Source: Candidatus Bathyarchaeota archaeon (GTDB lineage: Archaea > Thermoproteota > Bathyarchaeia > Bathyarchaeales > DTEX01). From it: 44,973 nt of DNA. The DNA lies in NCBI GenBank assembly GCA_018396975.1, contig JAGTQA010000010.1, positions 1 to 44,973 on the forward strand. Direction: 5' to 3'. Of this stretch, positions 37,713-44,973 are shown piece by piece (positions within the stretch are counted from its first letter, which is position 1; every line of letters begins with the position of its first letter). The notes under the pieces are model-generated. The model ran no database searches, was not told where the DNA came from, and saw only the letters and a program-made list of their open reading frames with translations. The position numbers and the translations under genes were made by a program.

Positions 37713-38912
37713 TCACTCAAAGAAGTCCAATCCCTCAACCAGATATTTCCTCACAGTATTCTCATTAATTTCTATGCCAAGACCCGGCTTATCTGGAACG
37801 TTAACGAATCCATCTTTAATTAGCGGTCTCTCTATGCCTTCAACGAAGGCTTCCCATTCGGCTACATGGGCCGCATGATGCTCGAAGGCTATGAAGTTCT
37901 TTGGCATGGCGGCTGCTGCGTGGACGTTTGCCATGAAGGCTATTGGCAGACTATAGTTGTGTGGGGCTATGAGAACCCCGTAGAGGTCGGCGAACTCAGC
38001 TATCCACTTGAGCTCATATATTCCGCCAACGTCTGAGACGTCCGGGGCAACTATGTCAACAGCATGTTTATCTATTAGGTCTCTGAAGCCATATCTTAGG
38101 AATATTTGCTCCCCCGTCAGTATTGGAGTAGTCGTCCTCATTGAGAGCATCCGATATAGCCGGACTTCAGTATATGGTGAGCCGTCGCCAGTAAGTAGGT
38201 CCTCAGCCCACATGAGATTGAATGGCTCTAGGGCCTTAGCCAATCTCAGAGCCGAAGGATAGCTCTGTCCCGGGCCGCAGTCTAACGCTAGGCCGATCTC
38301 ATCGCCTAAAACATCCTTTAGGGCGCTTACAATAGCTATCTCGGACTTCAGCCCGCGCTCGGTCACATGCCCCCTAGTCGGATATATCCTCTCAGCCTCG
38401 AAGGATCCTCCGGGAACGCTTAGGAGCTGCCCACCGTGGAAGCCGATATCAAACTTTAGTATGGTGAAGCCCTCGGGAAGCGACTTCATACGCCTAGCCT
38501 TCTCAGCATAGGCCTCGGGGGTATACATTGATGCCGGATCCTTCGGATTTAGGGGTATGCCAGCCCCACAGTCACAGTAAACCCTAACCCTATCACGGAC
38601 CTTGCCCCCAAGAAGCCTATATACTGGTAGGCCGAGGGCCTTTCCAGCGATATCCCAAAGGGCCATTTCAATGGCGCTTAGGGCTGAACCCCAAGGCTTA
38701 AAGCCCCCTAGATGCCTAATCCTAGACATTAACCCCTCTATGTTTGTTGGGTCACGGCCAATCACATAGTTCTTTAGGTATAGGACGTGCTCTCTAGGGC
38801 AGTGAGCCTCCCCATACCCGCAGATCCCTTCATCCGTATCAACCCGTACAATCCCTAGTTTACCTAGACCCGGAACATTAACAACGGCAACCTTTAAATC
38901 CTTTATCTTCAA
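37713..38912 (-). CDS. Enolase superfamily (mandelate racemase/muconate lactonizing) protein, probable sugar-acid dehydratase
   Basis: 'ALDCGPGQSYPSA', 'MWAEDLL', 'LTGEQIF', 'APHNYSLPIAF' metal and catalytic motifs. ORF extends to 38993; TTG at 38912 is the likely start. Confidence 0.85.
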   Translation of the reverse strand: MKIKDLKVAVVNVPGLGKLGIVRVDTDEGICGYGEAHCPREHVLYLKNYVIGRDPTNIEGLMSRIRHLGGFKPWGSALSAIEMALWDIAGKALGLPVYRLLGGKVRDRVRVYCDCGAGIPLNPKDPASMYTPEAYAEKARRMKSLPEGFTILKFDIGFHGGQLLSVPGGSFEAERIYPTRGHVTERGLKSEIAIVSALKDVLGDEIGLALDCGPGQSYPSALRLAKALEPFNLMWAEDLLTGDGSPYTEVRLYRMLSMRTTTPILTGEQIFLRYGFRDLIDKHAVDIVAPDVSDVGGIYELKWIAEFADLYGVLIAPHNYSLPIAFMANVHAAAAMPKNFIAFEHHAAHVAEWEAFVEGIERPLIKDGFVNVPDKPGLGIEINENTVRKYLVEGLDFFE

Positions 38913-39073
38913 TCTAACACAGCCCCCTAACCAAACCAAGTTAGTTATACGAGGCCTAAGGCATATATTACTTATATTATTTACCGATCTCAAGCCCTAG
39001 GAGATTCCGCCGGGGAAGCGATCACCTTAAATAGTGTCTGGGTAAAAGAGAAAGAGTAACCTTAAAGAGTGGT

Positions 39074-39730
39074 TTGGAGATGTCCCTGAAAGATTATATT
39101 AGGGAGCTTAGGGCGATCCCAACGGCATCATTATCAGACGCCCTAAACCAGATAGACATAAACGGAACATTAAATGTTCACTTCAACCGGGTCTTAGAGG
39201 GCATTAGGATAGTTGGCCCAGCCGTCACCGTGCTCGATAAATATTCTAATAGGCGCGTTCCCCCCATAGAGGCGATAGAAGCCATAGATAATGCCGAGAG
39301 GGGCTCAGTTTTAGTTAGGGCCATTGAGGGTGGTGAGGCATGCGACATAGCACTCTTCGGCGGCCTAATGGCCCTCTCATCTAAGGTTAGGGGACTTGAG
39401 GGGGCCGTCATGTGCGGCGCAATAAGAGATTTTAGGGAGATTAAGGATATGGGATTTCAGGTTTTCTATAGGTTCCTATCACCCAACACTTCCATTGGGA
39501 GAACCGAGGTTAAAGCCGTTAATGTTCCAATAGAATATGGTGGGGTTAGGATAAATCCGGGCGACATAGTTGTCGGCGATGATGATGGCATAGTCATAAT
39601 ACCTAGGGATAGGCTGGCCGAGGTTATAGAGAGAGCCAAGCACATAGATGAGTTGGAGAGGAGGGAGGCTGAGGAGATAAGGAGGGGCAGACCCTTCTCG
39701 CAGGTAATAAGGGAGTATTCTAGGGTTTAA
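39074..39730 (+). CDS. RraA family protein (possible HMG/oxaloacetate-type aldolase/decarboxylase)
   Basis: 'TASLSDALNQIDINGTLN', 'MCGAIRDFREIKDMGFQVFYRF', 'VNPGD'-like 'INPGDIVVGDDDGIVIIPRD'. Confidence 0.85.
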   Translation: MEMSLKDYIRELRAIPTASLSDALNQIDINGTLNVHFNRVLEGIRIVGPAVTVLDKYSNRRVPPIEAIEAIDNAERGSVLVRAIEGGEACDIALFGGLMALSSKVRGLEGAVMCGAIRDFREIKDMGFQVFYRFLSPNTSIGRTEVKAVNVPIEYGGVRINPGDIVVGDDDGIVIIPRDRLAEVIERAKHIDELERREAEEIRRGRPFSQVIREYSRV

Positions 39731-40673
39731 ATCTCTCTAGGAAATCCTCAACCTCACGCCTTCTCGGTATTGGCGCAACGGCCCCTAAACCCGTAGTCGT
39801 TAGGGCGCCGACGGCATTAGCAAATACACCAACCTCCCCAAGAGGTTTACCCTCCAAGAATCCAACGATGAAGGCTCCATCGAATGCGTCACCTGCACCC
39901 GTTGTATCGACAACATTAACTCTAAAGCCCGGGGCCATAATTTTTTCCTTACCGTCGAATATGAGGCAGCCTTCCCCACCCAATTTTATGACGATTATCT
40001 CTGGCTTAGCAATAGAGCATATCCTATTAATGATGGCGCCAACATCATCTTCATTATAGAGTAGGAGCATATCTTCCTTACTAGCAAAGACTATGTCAGC
40101 CATCCTCAAAGCCTCCTCAATATGAGGCCTAGCATGCTCAGGAGGCCAGAGCCTAGGCCTATAATTCACGTCGAAGCTGAAGATTCCACCGTGCTCCCTA
40201 ACGATCTCGGCCGCCCTGAGAACAGTCTCCCTGCAGCTATCGCTTATAGCCATAGATATCCCACTTGAATGGAAGACTTTTAAGCCGCTTAAGTATTCGT
40301 GGTTTAGGTCTGATGGCGAGTAGTGGCTTGCAGCAGACCCCCTGCGGAAATATGTAAAGTCATGTCTGCCATCCGGCATAAGCGATATGAAATATACACC
40401 TGTGAAGCCTCCCCTCTCAACTATAACCTGTGATGTGTCTATGCCCTCACTCCGCCAGAGATCTAAGAACGATGCGCCGAACTCATCATCTCCGATGCGG
40501 CATATATATCCCGCCCTACCACCCAACCTTGCAACCGCAACAATAAAGTTTGATGTGTCCCCGCCCCAACCCCTCTTAAACATCCAAACATCTTTAAGTC
40601 TCCCAATCTCAACAGCGCAGAACTCAACCATGGGCTCGCCGAAACTGGCCACCTCAATCACACTAACCACCAC
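39720..40673 (-). CDS. PfkB family carbohydrate kinase (2-keto-3-deoxygluconate kinase-like)
   Basis: 'MFKRGWGGDTSNFIVAVARLGGRAGYICRIGDDEFG', 'VNVVDTTGAGDAFDGAFIVGFLEG'. Confidence 0.85.
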   Translation of the reverse strand: MVVSVIEVASFGEPMVEFCAVEIGRLKDVWMFKRGWGGDTSNFIVAVARLGGRAGYICRIGDDEFGASFLDLWRSEGIDTSQVIVERGGFTGVYFISLMPDGRHDFTYFRRGSAASHYSPSDLNHEYLSGLKVFHSSGISMAISDSCRETVLRAAEIVREHGGIFSFDVNYRPRLWPPEHARPHIEEALRMADIVFASKEDMLLLYNEDDVGAIINRICSIAKPEIIVIKLGGEGCLIFDGKEKIMAPGFRVNVVDTTGAGDAFDGAFIVGFLEGKPLGEVGVFANAVGALTTTGLGAVAPIPRRREVEDFLERFKP

Positions 40674-40811
40674 ACGACAATAGCATTAAAGGGAAAGATA
40701 AAAATAATCTAATTTAGGCGGCCGCGGGATGGATTTCATGAGGATGTAGGCTGCTTGAGGACATAAACATAATAATGGTTCACTATAAATGTTTTTATGG
40801 TGGTATAGTTT

Positions 40812-41327
40812 TTGGGTTACATCCACCTTTACACCGGCGATGGAGAGGGAAAATCCATAACGGCCTTCGGTCTAGCCTTAAGGGCCATTGGACACGGATA
40901 TAAGGTTATAATAATTCAGTTTATGAAGGGGCGCAAGGATATCGGCGAATACAAGATTTGGAAGAGGCTCGCACCACAATACGAAATTCATCAGTTTGGG
41001 AGAAAAGAGTTCATAGACCTAAATAGGCCGGATCCAGTGGATTATGTGCTCGCTAGGAGGGCTCTTGAATTCGCTAAGAAGGCGATTAGAAGAAGGCCGC
41101 GCCTACTAATATTGGATGAGATAAACCTAGCGGTCTCAATTGGGCTGGTTAGACTAGAGGATGTTCTTGAACTATTAAATAATGTGCCAGAGCCAACCAC
41201 GGTCGTCTTGACCGGTAGGAATGCACCTAAAGAGCTTATTGAACGGGCTGACCTAGTAACCGAGATGAGGGAGATAAAACATCCTTGGAAGAGGGGTGTT
41301 CAGGCTAGGAGGGGAATAGAATACTAA
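40812..41327 (+). CDS. cobO: Cob(I)yrinic acid a,c-diamide adenosyltransferase (CobA/BtuR family; TTG start)
   Basis: 'YIHLYTGDGEGKSITAFGLALRAIGHGYKVIIIQFMKG', 'LLILDEINLAVSIGLV', 'VVLTGRNAPKELIERADLVTEMREIKHPWKRGVQARRGIEY'. Confidence 0.92.
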   Translation: MGYIHLYTGDGEGKSITAFGLALRAIGHGYKVIIIQFMKGRKDIGEYKIWKRLAPQYEIHQFGRKEFIDLNRPDPVDYVLARRALEFAKKAIRRRPRLLILDEINLAVSIGLVRLEDVLELLNNVPEPTTVVLTGRNAPKELIERADLVTEMREIKHPWKRGVQARRGIEY

Positions 41328-41341
41328 AGTGCGCGGGAATG

Positions 41342-41482
41342 TTAGGATTTAGTCTGCTCCCTCCGTTCTTTAGCCGCCCCCTCACAGTAAACAAGGTATA
41401 AGAATGCCAGTATTAGGGCGACGAATATTAGTGCTGGTAGGATGACGAAGCCGAATACATTAAAGAATCCTTCCGCAGCCAT
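41342..41482 (-). CDS. Small 46-aa single-TM protein
   Basis: ATG at 41482 to TAA at 41342: MAAEGFFNVFGFVILPALIFVALILAFLYLVYCEGAAKERREQTKS. Below the ORF-track length cutoff. Confidence 0.55.
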   Translation of the reverse strand: MAAEGFFNVFGFVILPALIFVALILAFLYLVYCEGAAKERREQTKS

Positions 41483-41524
41483 ATTAATACATCTCCGGAA
41501 AAGAATAATTTTGGGATCATATAT

Positions 41525-41935
41525 TTAAGGTGTTGCCTTTTTCCATTCGCTCATGAGGAAATCATACATTTCATCACTCTCCTCAATCTCATCGTACCAA
41601 CCCAATGCCTCAGCAATCCTCTGCCCAATTAGGTGATAGCATAGGTGGGCTTTCCGACTCATAACGTGAAAGTAGAAGTCGTCGCATGAGCAGAATCCAG
41701 CGTCTGGCATAACAATATAGTCCCTCTCTCTTCCAACAACAATCCACATAACTCTGCCGCTGGGCTTAAAAATATACTTCTTGACCCTATTATCCCTAAC
41801 TGCCTCCCAAGCCTTCTGGAACCTTGAGCCGAAGATCATGGCTAGGCGGGTTAAATGTTCACCAGTGATCTTACCAGCCCTCTTAACCTCCTCGCAAATC
41901 TTATCTAGGTCTGTGCTCTCAGACTCCCCGTTCAT
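41525..41935 (-). CDS. SWIM zinc-finger protein
   Basis: 'GFCSCDDFYFHVMSRKAHLCYHLIG' = CxC...CxH SWIM pattern. Confidence 0.75.
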   Translation of the reverse strand: MNGESESTDLDKICEEVKRAGKITGEHLTRLAMIFGSRFQKAWEAVRDNRVKKYIFKPSGRVMWIVVGRERDYIVMPDAGFCSCDDFYFHVMSRKAHLCYHLIGQRIAEALGWYDEIEESDEMYDFLMSEWKKATP

Positions 41936-42006
41936 GAATGGCTCATCCAGAATAATAATTGTTTTGGGCGCGAAATAAACTTATTCGCATAGAAACGGCA
42001 ACATTA

Positions 42007-42064
42007 CCCCTCATATCTGCAATGGATCATCACAGCTCAGCCCGTCCATCGCAAATCATTGGGG
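42007..42064 (-). ncRNA. Candidate C/D box sRNA
   Basis: Minus strand CCCCA-ATGATTT-GCGATGGACGGG-CTGA-GCT-GTGATGA-TCCATTGCAGAT-ATGA-GGGG: exact D'/C' boxes, two 12-nt guides, 3-nt D'-C' spacer, CCCC/GGGG end stem; the C and D boxes deviate from consensus. Confidence 0.45.
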
Positions 42065-42185
42065 CAAATAAAATATTACTACTCACCTAAATAAATCCTT
42101 ATTTTTCTGGCGCACCCCTTCATCCAGAAAAAATTTAATTTTCCGCTGAGTTATAATTGCGGTATCGCGAATAAAAAGTTGCGGA

Positions 42186-42848
42186 GTGATGCTGATGGAG
42201 GAGTTTTTACCTCTGGCCTCTGAGGAGGAGCTTAAGGAGGAGATATGTAAGACGATGAGGAGGCTATTTAATAGGGGCTTAATCTCAGCGTTGGGTGGGA
42301 ATATAAGTGCACGGCTTCCCGGAGCCAGCGAGTTTTGGATAACACCAAGCGGGGTCTTTAAGGGCGAGCTGGAGACTGAGGATTTAATTAAGGTGGATTT
42401 GGAGGGTAGGGTTATTGAGGGCTACCTAAGACCTTCCATAGAGACCCCATTTCATGCCATGATATATCGGAGGAGGGCAGATGTAAATGCGGTTGTGCAT
42501 AGCCATAATCCCATAGCAACTGGACTTGCACTAGCCGGAATAGAGATTAAGCCAGTAACTGTTGAGGCCGCCGTTGTCCTTAGGCGGGTTCGGATTGTTC
42601 CTTGGGCTTTCCCAGGAACCGATGCCTTAGCCAAGCTTGTCGGGGAGTATATTGAGGGTGCAAGGGCTCTCGTCCTAATGAATCATGGCGTGGTAGGTGT
42701 TGGGAGCAACCTACTTGAGGCTGAGACCATAGTTGAAACCCTAGAGGAAGTTGCAACAGCTCAGTTTGTTGCATCCATGTTTAAGAGGGATCTGCCGCTT
42801 ATACCGGAGGAGGACATGGAGCTAATAAAGAGGTTATATGGAGTTTAG
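42186..42848 (+). CDS. Class II aldolase/adducin family protein (fuculose-phosphate aldolase-like)
   Basis: 'LGGNISARLPG', 'PSIETPFHAMIYRRRADVNAVVHSHNP', 'LMNHGVVGVG'. Confidence 0.88.
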   Translation: MMLMEEFLPLASEEELKEEICKTMRRLFNRGLISALGGNISARLPGASEFWITPSGVFKGELETEDLIKVDLEGRVIEGYLRPSIETPFHAMIYRRRADVNAVVHSHNPIATGLALAGIEIKPVTVEAAVVLRRVRIVPWAFPGTDALAKLVGEYIEGARALVLMNHGVVGVGSNLLEAETIVETLEEVATAQFVASMFKRDLPLIPEEDMELIKRLYGV

Positions 42849-42861
42849 CTAGGGGATTTTA

Positions 42862-44694
42862 ATGTACGGCTACATTGGAAGAATATTGAGGATCGATTTA
42901 TCCTCTGGAGAAATCAAGAGGGAAAATATTAGTGAGGAGATTCTAAGGAAGTTTATCGGCGGAGTCGGTCTAGCGGCGAAAATAATATATGATGAGGTTA
43001 ATCCAGAGACCTCCCCATTTGACCCAGAAAATAAGTTGGTATTTATGACTGGACCACTAACTGGGACTATGGTTCCATGCACCGGCCGATATGTTGTCTG
43101 CGCTAAATCGCCCCTAACGGATGCTTGGGGTGAAGCCCACGCGGGCGGCTTCTGGGCTCGGGAGCTGAAGAGGGCTGGATATGATGGCATAGTTTTTGAA
43201 GGTAGGTCGGAGAGACCGGTCTACGTGGTCATTGACGATGAAGATGTTAGGATAGAAGATGCAAGCCACATGTGGGGTGAGGGATGCCTAAATGTTGAAG
43301 ATCGAATAAGAAGAGATCTCGGCGAGTCATTCAGGGTTGCATGCATTGGGCCAGCTGGGGAGAGACTTGTGAGGTTCGCATCAATAATTGGTGATGAGGG
43401 TAGGGCGGCTGGAAGATGCGGGATGGGCGCGGTTATGGGATCAAAGATGCTGAAGGCTATAGCTGTAAGGGGTTCTCGTGAGATCCCAGTTAAAGATCCG
43501 GAGCGCCTCAGGAATGTTCTTAGGAGGATATATCCGCAAATAATGTCCTTCCCAACAACTCAGATATATGCCTCCTACGGGACCAGCGGTGAACTCCTAT
43601 CTTTCTATGAGTATGGAGATGCCCCAGTAAAGAACTTTTCAGTAGGCAGATGGGCTGAGATTGATCATATATCTGGTGAGACCTATAATAAAATGATGGT
43701 TAAGGCTAAGAGGTCATGCTGGAACTGCCCAATAGCATGCTGGAGATATGTGAGGGTTGATGAGGGACCCTATGCTGGCTTGGAGCTTAAGAGGGGGCCG
43801 GAGTATGAGACTTTAACGGCTTTGGGCTCATTACTACTCAATAGTAAATTGGATGTTATTGTTAGAGCGAATTACCTCTGCAATCAATATGGCTTAGACA
43901 CGATATCAACTGGAGTCTGCATTGCTTTCGCCATGGAATGCTATGAAAGGGGCATAATAACTGAGAAGGATGCGGGAATCAGCCTAAAGTGGGGAGACCC
44001 GGAAGCAATACTCCACCTAATAGAGGATATAGGCGAGAGAAGAGGTCTAGGCGACATTTTAGCCGAGGGAGTTAAAAGAGCCTCTGCAAAGATTGGTGGT
44101 GGAAGCGAGAAATTCGCCATGCATGTTAAAGGCCTTGAGATGCCGATGCATGACCCAAGAGCCTTTAAGGGCATGGGCCTACAGTATGCTGTATCAAATA
44201 GGGGTGCATGCCACCTTCAGGGGATGGTTCTCCGGGTGGAGCAGGGCGAACGCATAACAGACCTAAAAATTTACGAACGCCTAGATAGGTTTGAGGTTAG
44301 GGGTAAGGGAAGCGTAGTGGCGACCGTTCAGAATTGGCATGAGGTTCTAGAATCCCTAATAATATGTAAGTTTCTCGGCATACCACCCGGCCACATACCA
44401 GGACTATATACGCTGGTAACCGGCATACATGTGACATTAGATCATTTAATCGAGGCTGGAGAACGCATATACAATATTAAAAGGATGTTTAATGTTAAAT
44501 GTGGCATTTCAAGGAAGGACGACACATTACCATATCGTATAATGCATGAGGGCTTGAGGGAGGGTGGAACATTAGGGAACCGCATTAGCCCAGAAGAACT
44601 CGACATTATGCTAAAAGAGTATTATATGGTTAGGGGCTGGGATGAGAATGGAATCCCAAGGGCTGAGACATTAAGGAGACTTGGCTTACAATAG
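42862..44694 (+). CDS. Aldehyde ferredoxin oxidoreductase family protein (tungstopterin)
   Basis: 'TGPLTGTMVPCTGRYVVCAKSPLTDAWGEAHAGGFWARELKRAGYDGIVFEG', Fe-S motif 'CWNCPIAC', later Cys 'LIICKF'. Confidence 0.93.
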   Translation: MYGYIGRILRIDLSSGEIKRENISEEILRKFIGGVGLAAKIIYDEVNPETSPFDPENKLVFMTGPLTGTMVPCTGRYVVCAKSPLTDAWGEAHAGGFWARELKRAGYDGIVFEGRSERPVYVVIDDEDVRIEDASHMWGEGCLNVEDRIRRDLGESFRVACIGPAGERLVRFASIIGDEGRAAGRCGMGAVMGSKMLKAIAVRGSREIPVKDPERLRNVLRRIYPQIMSFPTTQIYASYGTSGELLSFYEYGDAPVKNFSVGRWAEIDHISGETYNKMMVKAKRSCWNCPIACWRYVRVDEGPYAGLELKRGPEYETLTALGSLLLNSKLDVIVRANYLCNQYGLDTISTGVCIAFAMECYERGIITEKDAGISLKWGDPEAILHLIEDIGERRGLGDILAEGVKRASAKIGGGSEKFAMHVKGLEMPMHDPRAFKGMGLQYAVSNRGACHLQGMVLRVEQGERITDLKIYERLDRFEVRGKGSVVATVQNWHEVLESLIICKFLGIPPGHIPGLYTLVTGIHVTLDHLIEAGERIYNIKRMFNVKCGISRKDDTLPYRIMHEGLREGGTLGNRISPEELDIMLKEYYMVRGWDENGIPRAETLRRLGLQ

Positions 44695-44706
44695 GAAATT
44701 GATGTT

Positions 44707-44973
44707 TTAGGACTTGAGGTTTAATGTTGCAACATATGTTTCCTCATCAATAGGTTTTATCTCAAAACCCATTTTTCTACATATATGCGCTATCTTAGTG
44801 TTTTCGGCTAGAAATTCGCCAAATACCCTCTTCAATCCCATATCAATTCCAACCTTAATCACGTGGCTCATTAGCATTGTGCCTAAACCTTTATTCTGCC
44901 ATGGGTCCCCAACAACCACGGATATTTCACCACTTTCCCCATCGGGCTGAACGATTAGCATGGCTAAACCCAT
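44707..44973 (-). CDS. GNAT acetyltransferase C-terminal region, truncated by the right window edge
   Basis: 'VVGDPWQNKGLGTMLMSHVIKVGIDMGLKRVFGEFLAENTKIAHICRKMGFEI' = GNAT acetyl-CoA loop (QNKGLGT). Confidence 0.8.
   Translation of the reverse strand: MGLAMLIVQPDGESGEISVVVGDPWQNKGLGTMLMSHVIKVGIDMGLKRVFGEFLAENTKIAHICRKMGFEIKPIDEETYVATLNLKS

Noticed and set aside
1-44973. CRISPR array, IS element, prophage or defence island
   Set aside because: No regularly spaced direct repeats, transposase, integrase or phage genes are visible; gene content is core metabolism, archaellum and repair.
44707-44973. Complete 88-aa GNAT protein
   Set aside because: The Met at the right edge is probably internal; this is the C-terminal part of a longer GNAT gene continuing past the window.

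Overview
Archaeal chromosomal window (~45 kb), dense and mostly housekeeping. Lineage is inferred as TACK-like from gene content: a PolB1-type DNA polymerase, EndoQ, tandem purP, an archaellum locus and an intron-rich tRNA. I see no IS elements, CRISPR arrays or rRNA. Main blocks: (i) tRNA-Tyr(GTA) carrying two introns; (ii) a DUF4430-like protein next to an ECF S-component-like membrane protein; (iii) COG1340/DUF373/MTAP/uppS/YchF-like genes; (iv) two tandem purP paralogues; (v) a replication/repair neighbourhood (NUDIX, PolB1, DedA-like, EndoQ, and further on a family 4 UDG); (vi) an archaellum operon on the minus strand (two archaellins, ArlC/D/E-like, two ArlF/G-like, ArlH, ArlI, ArlJ); (vii) an ACT-like protein divergent from argG-argH-carA-carB; (viii) sugar-acid/aldehyde metabolism genes (enolase superfamily, RraA-like, PfkB, class II aldolase, AOR) plus a corrinoid adenosyltransferase. 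The least ordinary signals are the double-intron tRNA-Tyr, a ~45-nt intergenic repeat present twice, a candidate C/D box sRNA at 42007-42064, PIP-box-like motifs on both PolB1 and EndoQ, and an unannotated 46-aa single-TM ORF. I found no clear evidence of a wholly new multi-gene system. Product names come from reading motifs in the supplied translations; no database search was run.
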